This document shows positions 43,353 through 50,889 of a stretch of DNA of 64,000 bases, in pieces. Each line of letters opens with the position of its first letter. Within the stretch, counting starts at the first letter, position 1. Source of the DNA: Winogradskyella schleiferi (lineage in GTDB: Bacteria; Bacteroidota; Bacteroidia; Flavobacteriales; Flavobacteriaceae); assembly GCF_013394655.1 (NCBI RefSeq), contig NZ_CP053351.1, positions 2,014,501 to 2,078,500 on the forward strand. Reading direction: 5' to 3'. A program made the translations under genes and the position numbers. The notes beneath the pieces were generated by a model. It was not told where the DNA came from, made no database searches, and worked only from the letters and a program-made list of their open reading frames with translations.

Positions 43353-43683
43353 AAACTAAGAGATTTTATATGGTTAGAATTCCTTAAAAATTACACCTGA
43401 AAGTTAGGTTTTGTTGAAAAGAAAAAATATGACATAAGTTAGGTTTTCAATATTTTTATTGTTTAACGTGCAGTTAGCATAGTATTATAATTTTTTGGAA
43501 CATTCTATAAATTTTCAGGAAGTGCTTCAGTCTAAGAAAATATGTTTAGGAAAAATGTCAAAACGCTTTTTATCTTTTCAATTTATGATTCAATGTTATT
43601 ACGTCAAATATTATCTGATTTAAGTCAAGCCAACTGTAAGGATATCTTTAATTTTATAAAACATTAAAGAAAACTAGACCCAT
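43353..43683. other. Divergent intergenic region between EF-G2-like and HPF genes
   Basis: No gene was seen. Both flanking genes start here. A weak TATGTTTA box lies at 43541-43548 and an A/T-rich inverted repeat (CTTTAAT 43646-43652 with ATTAAAG 43663-43669) sits 14 bases before the HPF start, over the likely ribosome-binding region. Confidence 0.5.
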
Positions 43684-43989
43684 ATGAAAAATATAATATT
43701 CGAATATCACGATATTGCTAAGAGTGAAAGACTCGAAGCTTTTGCAAAAGAGAAGTTAGAAAACCTGTTTAAACGCTATGATTTTGTAATAAGAGCAGAC
43801 GTTTTTTTCAAATCAGAAAACACAAGTAGTGATGAAACAGGAAAAAAGTGTGGCATTAGATTGAGAGCACCTGGTCCTCGTTTGTTTGCAGAATCGTCGC
43901 ATGACAATTTCAATGATGCCATATCTGAAACTGTAAACGAACTTTTACGACAATTAGAAAAGCGAAATGACAAAATGAAAACATTTTAA
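43684..43989 (+). CDS. hpf: Ribosome hibernation promoting factor (HPF/RaiA family, short form)
   Basis: The 101-residue product matches the HPF beta-alpha-beta-beta-beta-alpha fold: FEYHDIAKSERLEAFAKEKLENLFKRYDFVIRADVFF, GIRLRAPGPRLFAES and the last helix NFNDAISETVNELLRQLEKR. Such proteins bind the 30S decoding region and store ribosomes as inactive 70S or 100S particles in stationary phase or stress. The length is that of the short form without the dimerisation tail. The 12-bp hairpin-like repeat upstream could tune its translation. The next gene follows after 4 bases. Confidence 0.9.
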   Translation: MKNIIFEYHDIAKSERLEAFAKEKLENLFKRYDFVIRADVFFKSENTSSDETGKKCGIRLRAPGPRLFAESSHDNFNDAISETVNELLRQLEKRNDKMKTF

Positions 43990-43993
43990 ATAT

Positions 43994-44440
43994 ATGGGAG
44001 TTATAAGTAGAGATAAAGGACAAATAAATTGTATTTATGCGAGTGAATCTGATTTTGGTAAACAATTAGAAGGTTATTTAGAATCATCAGGTAAAGATAT
44101 TTTAATGATTAACCTTAGTAAAACCATGCCTACACCGACCCAATGGCAAGAATTGGCAAAAGAACTCAAAACAGATATTAAGGAATTCATCGATTTTTCG
44201 GAAGTTGAAAACGCAGAAAAAGATTCAAATTTTGATACCAATGATTATGTGACTATATTAGAAAATAATCCAAAATCATTTAAAGGCGCCATTATCGTAA
44301 ATGGTAATAAAACAGAACATATTAAAACAGTAACAGAAGTTCTTAGTTATTTTAATATTGATAGTTCAGGAATAGAAAAGACTTTACATACAAAAGATCC
44401 TAACATTGATAAAACAACTGAGAACGACAATTTTGTTTAA
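43994..44440 (+). CDS. ArsC-like thioredoxin-fold protein without the catalytic cysteine
   Basis: This 148-residue protein resembles the Bacteroidota branch of the ArsC/Spx fold: the MGVISRDKGQINCIYASESDFGKQLEGYLESSGKDILMINLSK start, then TPTQWQELAKELKTDIKEFIDF, and ILENNPKSFKGAIIVNGNKTEHI, where ArsC proteins carry a conserved Pro/Arg segment. The only cysteine (Cys13) is not in a CX5R motif, so arsenate reduction is unlikely; a regulatory or adaptor role is more probable. Four bases separate it from the HPF gene, indicating one transcript. Confidence 0.75.
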   Translation: MGVISRDKGQINCIYASESDFGKQLEGYLESSGKDILMINLSKTMPTPTQWQELAKELKTDIKEFIDFSEVENAEKDSNFDTNDYVTILENNPKSFKGAIIVNGNKTEHIKTVTEVLSYFNIDSSGIEKTLHTKDPNIDKTTENDNFV

Positions 44441-44463
44441 TTTATGCATATATTTAATGTGCA

Positions 44464-45276
44464 ATGGATAAATGTACATTATTACGATTCCAAGGATACG
44501 ACAAATCTTTTTCGTTATTTAACATCAATTATTTTAAAGCTATTGAACAGATTAAACTCAGTTCAAAACTTGAAGCTTTAAGTCTTGGAATTTTAGAGTT
44601 TAAAAACCAACGGTTAGGAAAGTTAGTTGAGGAATTTGTGTTTTTTCAGCTTAGACAGGATGCGTCAGTAGAATGGATAATAGAGAATATTCAAATTCAA
44701 GAAGAGCAAAGAACTATTGGCGAGCTTGATGCCATTTATGGTTCAAATGAAAAATCTTTTCATTTAGAAATCGTTTATAAATTTTATCTCTATGACACTC
44801 TTCAAACTTATAGCAATCCCCTCTCCTATTGGATTGGTCCGAATCGCAGAGATACATTGGACTACAAATTAGATAAATTAAAAACCAAACAATTTCCGCT
44901 ACTCTTTAATAAAGTAACCCAAAAACAACTTATAAGCCAAAATATCAATACTACTCACATGCAACAAAAATTGTGTTTTAAAGCCCAATTATTTTTGCCT
45001 CACAATAATTCCGAAATTAATATAGAACCACTTAACACAAAATGTATAAGTGGTTTCTATGTATCATTTAAAGCTATTTCTACTTTTGAAAAGCTAGAAT
45101 TCTATATCCCAAAAAAGTTAGATTGGCTAATTATTCCTCATCATAATGTCGATTGGCTTGATTATGATACTGCTATAATTTCTATTGGAGAACATATTAG
45201 TTCAAAGCGTTCACCTATGGTTTGGCTGAAATATAGTAATTCCGATATAAAAAAATGTTTCATAACTTGGTGGTAA
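44464..45276 (+). CDS. DUF1853 family protein
   Basis: The 270-residue cytoplasmic protein matches DUF1853: LGKLVEEFVFFQLRQDAS, IQIQEEQRTIGELDAIY, HLEIVYKFYLYD, YWIGPNRRDTLDYKLDKLKTKQF. The E...ELD...HLEIVYKFY series looks like a PD-(D/E)xK nuclease-type core, which I suggest only from the spacing of acidic residues and Lys. No function is established for the family as far as I know. Its TAA shares one base with the ATG of the pseudouridine synthase gene (TAATG at 45274-45278), so the two are translationally coupled. Confidence 0.82.
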   Translation: MDKCTLLRFQGYDKSFSLFNINYFKAIEQIKLSSKLEALSLGILEFKNQRLGKLVEEFVFFQLRQDASVEWIIENIQIQEEQRTIGELDAIYGSNEKSFHLEIVYKFYLYDTLQTYSNPLSYWIGPNRRDTLDYKLDKLKTKQFPLLFNKVTQKQLISQNINTTHMQQKLCFKAQLFLPHNNSEINIEPLNTKCISGFYVSFKAISTFEKLEFYIPKKLDWLIIPHHNVDWLDYDTAIISIGEHISSKRSPMVWLKYSNSDIKKCFITWW

Positions 45277-45881
45277 TGAAACACAGGTATTACAAAATTT
45301 ATAAACCCTACGGCTATTTAAGCCAGTTTGTTAATCATCAAAATAAAAGGCGAAACAAGAAACTTCTATCAGAATTACAGGAGTTTACTGATGATGTTAT
45401 GGCTGTGGGTCGTTTAGACGAAAAATCAGAAGGTTTATTATTATTGACTACCAATGGAAAATTCAGTAATTACATCACGAGTTCTAAAATCGAAAAAGAA
45501 TACCATGTAATGGTTGATGGCATAATAACATCAAAAGCGATTTTAGACTTGCAAAATGGAATCGATATTTCAGTAGATGGAAAAATTTATAAAACGAAAC
45601 CATGTAAAGCCGAGCTTTTAGAAGACACTTCTCACATTGTGGACCGTTTTGTAAGAGATGAAAAGCATGGGCCAACATCATGGTTAACTATAACATTAAC
45701 TGAGGGTAAGTTTAGACAGGTACGTAAAATGACCGCAAAAGTTGGTTTTCCTACGTTAAGACTAGTAAGAGTTAGAATCGGGAATTATGAATTAGAAAAC
45801 ATGAAACCTAATGCAGTTAAAGAAATAAACCCTAAATTGCCCAAATTGAAAAGAAACCGCTGTTTAAACAGTTTTGAATAA
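45276..45881 (+). CDS. rRNA pseudouridine synthase, RluE/RsuA family
   Basis: The 201-residue product from ATG 45276 starts directly with the RluE-type YYKIYKPYGYLSQF. The catalytic motif is GRLDEKSEGLLLLT (Asp of GRLD) and the C-terminal part has the usual LTEGKFRQVRKMTAKVGFPTLRLVRVRIG. No S4 domain is present, as in RluE, which modifies U2457 of 23S rRNA in E. coli; the exact target here is inferred. An in-frame ATG at 45255 would add seven residues and overlap the previous gene, and is less likely. Its last 18 bases overlap the 3' end of the opposite-strand gene. Confidence 0.88.
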   Translation: MKHRYYKIYKPYGYLSQFVNHQNKRRNKKLLSELQEFTDDVMAVGRLDEKSEGLLLLTTNGKFSNYITSSKIEKEYHVMVDGIITSKAILDLQNGIDISVDGKIYKTKPCKAELLEDTSHIVDRFVRDEKHGPTSWLTITLTEGKFRQVRKMTAKVGFPTLRLVRVRIGNYELENMKPNAVKEINPKLPKLKRNRCLNSFE

Positions 45882-46199
45882 TCGGTTAAGACAAATCAGC
45901 ATATTTTGTTCTGTGATGTCGAAATCACCATCAGCAAAAAATAAAGCTTTAATATCTTCCATGAGCAAATCGATATCTTCTTTATCATATTGATGTTGCT
46001 TTAAACTTATCATAATTTTTTTAAGACCTTGATAGTCGTTATCAGTCTCAAATTCCTCATGAATCTCCTGAAATGTTTGCCTATCTACTTTAGAAATAAT
46101 TAATTCACGTTCTTCAGCAGATTCATTAAAATCTGCATTGGCAGCAAATAATAAAATATAAGCGACGAGTTCGTCCTTCGTCCAATCAATTGTTTTCAT
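45864..46199 (-). CDS. Small TerB-like helical protein of unknown function
   Basis: The 111-residue protein is helical and acidic: WTKDELVAYILLFAANADFNESAEERELI, then DLLMEDIKALFFADGDFDITEQNMLICLNRLF. The repeated pattern of a helix followed by A(N/D)xDF(N/D).(T/S)..E is like the TerB/DjlA fold used in metal-stress proteins. I would call it TerB-like at best. It starts 3 bases after the sulfurtransferase stop on the same strand, so it is the last gene of that operon, and its 3' end overlaps the convergent pseudouridine synthase gene. Confidence 0.65.
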   Translation of the reverse strand: MKTIDWTKDELVAYILLFAANADFNESAEERELIISKVDRQTFQEIHEEFETDNDYQGLKKIMISLKQHQYDKEDIDLLMEDIKALFFADGDFDITEQNMLICLNRLFKTV

Positions 46200-46202
46200 T
46201 GT

Positions 46203-47027
46203 TTATTCAATTAAGCTTCCATATTCTGTCCATGAACCGTCATAGACAACTAAATTTTTATAATTACAAAGTGTGGCCGCCAACGCTAAAATACAAGCCG
46301 TAATACCCGAACCACAACTAAAAACTAGAGTCCTTTTATTTTTTCCCATCTCTAAATTACTAAAGATAATTGATAATTGATCAATTGATTTGAAAGTATT
46401 TCCATCAAACAATTTGGTATAAGGCAAATTCATTGAATTAGGAATAGTTCCACGTCGCAACCCAACTCTAGGTTCATCAACGAGACATTTAAAACGTGCT
46501 TCTGAGCGTGCATCTATTACTTGCGCCTCTTCGTCTTCAATAAAATGATGTATACCTTCAAAATTGGTCATTAATTTTGAATTTAAATCCATCCCAATAT
46601 TTCCTTTAGAATAGATTTCGTCAGTATAATAATCAACAGGAAAATTATTCAGTTTCCATTCTGGCAATCCACCATCTAAAACTGCTATATCATTAAACCC
46701 AAAAACCTTAAACAACCACCACGCCCTAGCGCTTGAGTAAACACCTTTATCATCATATACCACGATAATGGAATTGTTATTTATGCCAAGGTTTTTTGCT
46801 TCTTTTTCAAATTGTTCTTTTGAAGGCAAGGTGCTTGGAAAAGGTGCAGAAGTATCACTGAATTTTTGTTTAATATCGAAGAATCTAGCGTTCGGAATTC
46901 TTATTGCAATTTCATCCACTACTTTATTGATCGTAGCATCTAAGATGATTAAATTTGAGGCATTCATATTTGTATGAAGCCAATCGACTGAAACTAAATT
47001 TGAAATTTGATTTTTTTCTATCATCAT
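46203..47027 (-). CDS. Two-domain sulfurtransferase (thiosulfate/3-mercaptopyruvate type)
   Basis: The 274-residue protein has two rhodanese domains: an inactive N-terminal one (SNLVSVDWLHTNMNASNLIILDA, RIPNARFFDIKQKFSD) and an active C-terminal one (VIDARSEARF, RRGTIPNSMNLPYTKLF). The active loop CGSGITA begins with Cys238; CG(S/T)G(V/I)TA is typical of 3-mercaptopyruvate sulfurtransferases. It transfers sulfane sulfur to cyanide or thiols. The start overlaps the symporter stop by four bases (ATGA), so both are in one operon. Confidence 0.9.
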   Translation of the reverse strand: MMIEKNQISNLVSVDWLHTNMNASNLIILDATINKVVDEIAIRIPNARFFDIKQKFSDTSAPFPSTLPSKEQFEKEAKNLGINNNSIIVVYDDKGVYSSARAWWLFKVFGFNDIAVLDGGLPEWKLNNFPVDYYTDEIYSKGNIGMDLNSKLMTNFEGIHHFIEDEEAQVIDARSEARFKCLVDEPRVGLRRGTIPNSMNLPYTKLFDGNTFKSIDQLSIIFSNLEMGKNKRTLVFSCGSGITACILALAATLCNYKNLVVYDGSWTEYGSLIE

Positions 47028-48469
47028 GAATCCAAATCAAAAGTTTCCGACGGATTTTCATGCTCTTTATAATCCAGTAGATCTTCACCATCTGCAATAA
47101 TGGAACAAACGGTGGCATCACCCGTTACATTCACAACGGTTCTAAACATATCCAAAATTCTATCTACAGGAAAAATAATAGCAATCCAAGCCGGATTTAA
47201 TCCTACGGAACTCAATACAATAATTAACATTACCAAACCAGCACTTGGCACAGCTGCAGATCCAATGGAAGCTAAGGTTGCCGTTAACACAACTGTTATT
47301 TGTTGCCCTATTGTTAAATCAATCATATGCAATTGCGCTAAAAAAACAACAGCAATTGCTTGATACATACTGGTACCATCCATATTGACCGTCGCGCCAA
47401 TTGGGAGAACAAAACTGGTTACTTTTTTATCAACGCCTAAATTTTGCTCCACACATTCCATGGTTACAGGCAATGTTGCTGCACTACTCGATGTAGAAAA
47501 TGCTAAAGTTTGTGCAGGACCCATTCCCTTAAAAAATCCTTTATACGGAATTTTTTTCACGAATAGTTTAAGTACCATTGGATACACACCAAAAATCATA
47601 AGTAATAAGCCAACCAAAACGGTTAATGAGTACCAACTAAGACTTTTAAATATCTCTACCACTTTACCGATATCATCACCTGCCATTTTACTAACCACAC
47701 CAGCTAATAGCGCAAAAACAAAAAATGGAGCGGCTTGCATTACGATATCCACCATTTTTAAAAAGACTTCATTGATACCATCGACTATGTTTAGTACAGG
47801 CTGTGATTTATCTGTTGGAATAAACAATAAGCAAACCCCAAAGAAAACCGCAAAAAATATAATTTGTAGCATTAATCCATTGTCAGAAAGCGAATGGAAA
47901 AAATTGCTTGGAACAATATCTATCAAGGGCTGTAAAGGTGTCGTTTCTTTACGTTTTTCAACTGATTCCATTTTATCGGCAACAGCAGCTTCCCTGAGTT
48001 CACTTTTAGATAATTCTGAGATTTCCTGCGCACGCTCAAAAAACTCAGGATCTTGAAGATAATTTATGCCATCCTTAATTTCGTAACCTTCAGCATCTGC
48101 CCAAATTTCATAACTGATACGATTGTCTATTCGGCTTTGTTGATCGATTAAAGCTCCAGGTTTAAAAACATTAACCAAAAGCAAGCCCAATGAAATAGCA
48201 AGAATAGTGGTAATCAAGTAAATACCTAAGGTCTTTCCTCCCATTCTACCTAAACTAGACGGATCACCAATATTTGCAACACCACCAATAATTGAGAACA
48301 GTACTAATGGCACTGCAATAAGCTTTAATAAATTAATAAAAATCGTACCAAAGGGATCAATCCAATTGATTGTAAATTCGCTCCAACCCAATGTGCTCGA
48401 TAATAAAGCCCAAATGATTCCGAGTACCATTCCAATTATTATTTTCCAGTGTAGTGCTAGTTTTTTCAT
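47024..48469 (-). CDS. Dicarboxylate/amino acid:cation symporter (DAACS family)
   Basis: This 481-residue inner-membrane transporter takes up glutamate, aspartate or C4-dicarboxylates with Na+ or H+. Family marks include the Ser-rich loop LAFSTSSSAATLPVTMECV (about 335), the NMDGTSMYQ helix break (about 370-380), and AAVPSAGLVMLIIVLSSVGL near 410-430. About eight membrane helices plus two re-entrant loops fit the GltPh fold. An extra charged segment (about 120-175, rich in Glu and Lys) lies between early helices, as in other Bacteroidota members. It is the first gene of the three-gene minus-strand operon. Confidence 0.93.
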   Translation of the reverse strand: MKKLALHWKIIIGMVLGIIWALLSSTLGWSEFTINWIDPFGTIFINLLKLIAVPLVLFSIIGGVANIGDPSSLGRMGGKTLGIYLITTILAISLGLLLVNVFKPGALIDQQSRIDNRISYEIWADAEGYEIKDGINYLQDPEFFERAQEISELSKSELREAAVADKMESVEKRKETTPLQPLIDIVPSNFFHSLSDNGLMLQIIFFAVFFGVCLLFIPTDKSQPVLNIVDGINEVFLKMVDIVMQAAPFFVFALLAGVVSKMAGDDIGKVVEIFKSLSWYSLTVLVGLLLMIFGVYPMVLKLFVKKIPYKGFFKGMGPAQTLAFSTSSSAATLPVTMECVEQNLGVDKKVTSFVLPIGATVNMDGTSMYQAIAVVFLAQLHMIDLTIGQQITVVLTATLASIGSAAVPSAGLVMLIIVLSSVGLNPAWIAIIFPVDRILDMFRTVVNVTGDATVCSIIADGEDLLDYKEHENPSETFDLDS

Positions 48470-48473
48470 TTTA

Positions 48474-48516
48474 TGCTGAATTTATTTCAGTATCTCATTC
48501 CTACCTAAATGGGAAT
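48474..48516. repeat. Short palindromic intergenic element (two hairpins)
   Basis: CTGAA (48476-48480) pairs with TTCAG (48486-48490), and ATTCC (48497-48501) with GGAAT (48512-48516). This 'ctgaa-ttcag then attcc-ggaat' layout is like dispersed elements I know from flavobacterial intergenic regions. It lies just upstream of the symporter start. Confidence 0.4.
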
Positions 48517-48603
48517 CTTTTTAATTAACTTAAATTTATTTTGAATATGTCCTAAATCTCAAAGGTTTTGAAAGCTTTTATGGTATTTTATGGATACAAA
48601 GAG

Positions 48604-48643
48604 ATTTCTGCTATCTTGTCTGCCGACAGTCATACGCAGAAAT
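48604..48643. repeat. Imperfect palindromic element 3' of aroC
   Basis: ATTTCTGC (48604-48611) pairs perfectly with GCAGAAAT (48636-48643), and an inner TGTC/GACA stem surrounds TGCC. No T-run follows on either strand. It begins 4 bases after the aroC stop (minus strand) and may double as a 3' mRNA-stabilising hairpin. Confidence 0.5.
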
Positions 48644-48647
48644 TTGG

Positions 48648-49718
48648 TTACCATTCACGAGTCTCTTGTCTACGCAGCAGCAAATTATCTGCAATAACCA
48701 AAGCAGCCATAGCCTCTACTATAGGCACAGCTCTTGGCACCACACAAGGATCATGTCGTCCTTTGCCTTGCATTTCAACGATATCGCCGGAACTGTTCAA
48801 TGCATCTTGTTTTTGAATTACTGTAGCTACCGGTTTAAAAGCCACTCTGAAATAAATGTCCATTCCATTGGAAATACCACCTTGTACGCCTCCTGATAAA
48901 TTGGATTTTGTACTTCCGTCTTCGTTAAATAAATCGTTATGTTCACTACCTTTCATTTTTGCGCCACAAAATCCGCTTCCATATTCAAAACCTTTTACGG
49001 CATTTATGGAAAGCATGGCCTTGCCGAGTTCTGCGTGTAGTTTGTCAAAAACGGGCTCTCCCAATCCGACGGGTACATTTTGAATCACACAGGTAATGGT
49101 ACCTCCAATGGTATCGCCTTGCTTTTTGATTTCTCCAATTTTTGCAATCATTTTTTCGGCTGTAGCTTCGTCTGGACAGCGAATGACATTAGATTCAATC
49201 TTACCAAAATCCAAATCTTGATACGGTTTATCAATAAAAATATCGCCAACCGAAGACGTAAAGGCGTTTATTTTAATAGCGCTAATCATTTGTTTAGCAA
49301 TCGCACCAGCAACCACTCGAGAGGCCGTTTCACGAGCAGAACTTCGTCCTCCACCTCTATAATCCCTAACGCCATATTTTTTATGGTAAGTATAATCGGC
49401 ATGACTTGGTCGATAGACATCTTTGATGTGCGAATAGTCTTTTGATTTCTGATTGGTATTGTGAATCACGAACCCAATTGGTGTTCCAGTGGTCACCCCT
49501 TCAAAAATACCGGAATAAAACTCAACCGTATCCGGTTCTTTACGTTGGGTCACAATTTTGGACTGACCTGGTTTTCTTCTGTCTAATTCATTTTGAATCG
49601 CTTCAAAATCGAGTTTCAATCCTGAAGGACAGCCATCAATAATGCCGCCAATCGCCTTTCCATGCGATTCGCCGTATGTAGTCAGTTTAAATAATTTTCC
49701 GAAGGAATTTCCTGCCAT
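48648..49718 (-). CDS. aroC: Chorismate synthase
   Basis: The 356-residue enzyme converts 5-enolpyruvylshikimate-3-phosphate to chorismate, the last step of the shikimate pathway, using reduced FMN. Signatures are complete: [29 protein letters not shown] at the start (GESHG), RRKPGQ near 48, [14 protein letters not shown] (about 104), [22 protein letters not shown] (about 122-143), and [19 protein letters not shown] near the end. Length is normal. It stands alone between two short gaps, with no other aro gene nearby. Confidence 0.97.
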   Translation of the reverse strand: MAGNSFGKLFKLTTYGESHGKAIGGIIDGCPSGLKLDFEAIQNELDRRKPGQSKIVTQRKEPDTVEFYSGIFEGVTTGTPIGFVIHNTNQKSKDYSHIKDVYRPSHADYTYHKKYGVRDYRGGGRSSARETASRVVAGAIAKQMISAIKINAFTSSVGDIFIDKPYQDLDFGKIESNVIRCPDEATAEKMIAKIGEIKKQGDTIGGTITCVIQNVPVGLGEPVFDKLHAELGKAMLSINAVKGFEYGSGFCGAKMKGSEHNDLFNEDGSTKSNLSGGVQGGISNGMDIYFRVAFKPVATVIQKQDALNSSGDIVEMQGKGRHDPCVVPRAVPIVEAMAALVIADNLLLRRQETREW

Positions 49719-49926
49719 TGCAATTTATTTTATGCTAATGTAATTGTAATATTATAAAAACGAAAATACCATACCATATTTCATTCCTACAGCCCGAAAA
49801 TAGTCGTGATTAAATCCCATAACATTCAGGTCATATTTTAATAACAGTTTACTTATAATTAGTTAATTATAACTTAACTCGCATCCTAGAAATATTGAAG
49901 TTATTTGCATTAATGATTTCTATATC

Positions 49927-50793
49927 ATGAAACTCAAACGGAAAGTTGAAATAGCGGTTATCTCTGACGTTCACCTTGGAACGCATGGTTGCCATGCCAA
50001 ACAGTTATTAACTTATTTGAATAGTATCGAACCAAAAAAACTGATTTTAAATGGTGATATTGTAGATGTTTGGCAATTCAAAAAACGCTATTTTCCTAAA
50101 TCTCACCTCAGTGTCATTAAAAAAATAATGGATTTTGCAGCTAATGGTACAGAAGTAGTTTACATTACAGGAAACCATGATGAAATGTTACGCAAGTTTG
50201 CCGATACTGAAATTGGAAATATTTCGATTGTCAATAAGTTGGTTTTAAATTTAGATGGAAAACGGGCTTGGTTTTTTCATGGTGACGTTTTTGATATTTC
50301 CATTCAAAATGCAAAGTGGCTGGCGAAACTCGGAGGCTATGGTTATGATTTTCTTATTCGAATTAATCAAATAGCTAATTGGTATTCAGATAGATTGGGT
50401 AATGAGCGCTACTCCTTATCCAAGAAAATAAAAAATAGTGTAAAAAGTGCTGTAAAATACGTCAATGATTTTGAAAAAGTAGCGACTGACTTAGCTATTG
50501 AGAATGGTTATGACTATGTTATTTGTGGTCATATCCATCAACCAAAAATTTTAAGTATAGAAAAGAAAAACGGTAAAACTACATATTTAAATTCCGGTGA
50601 TTGGGTTGAAAACTTTACGGCTTTAGAATATCAGTTTAAACGTTGGAAAATTTACAATTACAATAAGGATAAATTGTCTGCATTTTATGCTGATGAAGAA
50701 CTGAAAGATATGAATTTTAAGGATTTGATTGCGGCAATAACTATTGTTGAGCAACCAAAGACTGAAAAGAAGAAGAATAAAGAGAAAAAATAG
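49927..50793 (+). CDS. UDP-2,3-diacylglucosamine diphosphatase-like metallophosphoesterase
   Basis: The 288-residue protein has all LpxH-type motifs: SDVHLG (13-18), NGDIVD (about 39), GNHDE (about 80), FHGDVFD (about 119) and GHIHQP (about 199-204). LpxH cleaves UDP-2,3-diacylglucosamine to lipid X in lipid A synthesis at the inner membrane. Bacteroidota often carry more than one LpxH-like protein, so this could be the lipid A enzyme or a related paralogue. The Lys-rich tail (KTEKKKNKEKK) may bind membrane phosphates. It is a single gene. Confidence 0.82.
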   Translation: MKLKRKVEIAVISDVHLGTHGCHAKQLLTYLNSIEPKKLILNGDIVDVWQFKKRYFPKSHLSVIKKIMDFAANGTEVVYITGNHDEMLRKFADTEIGNISIVNKLVLNLDGKRAWFFHGDVFDISIQNAKWLAKLGGYGYDFLIRINQIANWYSDRLGNERYSLSKKIKNSVKSAVKYVNDFEKVATDLAIENGYDYVICGHIHQPKILSIEKKNGKTTYLNSGDWVENFTALEYQFKRWKIYNYNKDKLSAFYADEELKDMNFKDLIAAITIVEQPKTEKKKNKEKK

Positions 50794-50870
50794 TTATCGT
50801 CTATTGGCAACCTAAGGTAGAAATTCTCATAAATGCAACCCATATAATATTCAGAATTGAATTTCTAAAT

Positions 50871-50888
50871 CCTCGCAATGACAATTGC
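50871..50888. repeat. Possible fragment of a dispersed repeat
   Basis: Read on the minus strand it contains GTCATTGCGAGGA, a string I know from dispersed elements in many flavobacterial genomes, here only a short piece. GCAAT/ATTGC forms a small hairpin at the 3' end of the FAD oxidase gene. Confidence 0.35.
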
Positions 50889-50889
50889 A

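Noticed and set aside
43994..44440. Arsenate reductase
   Set aside because: The CX5R catalytic motif is missing; only the fold resemblance is kept.
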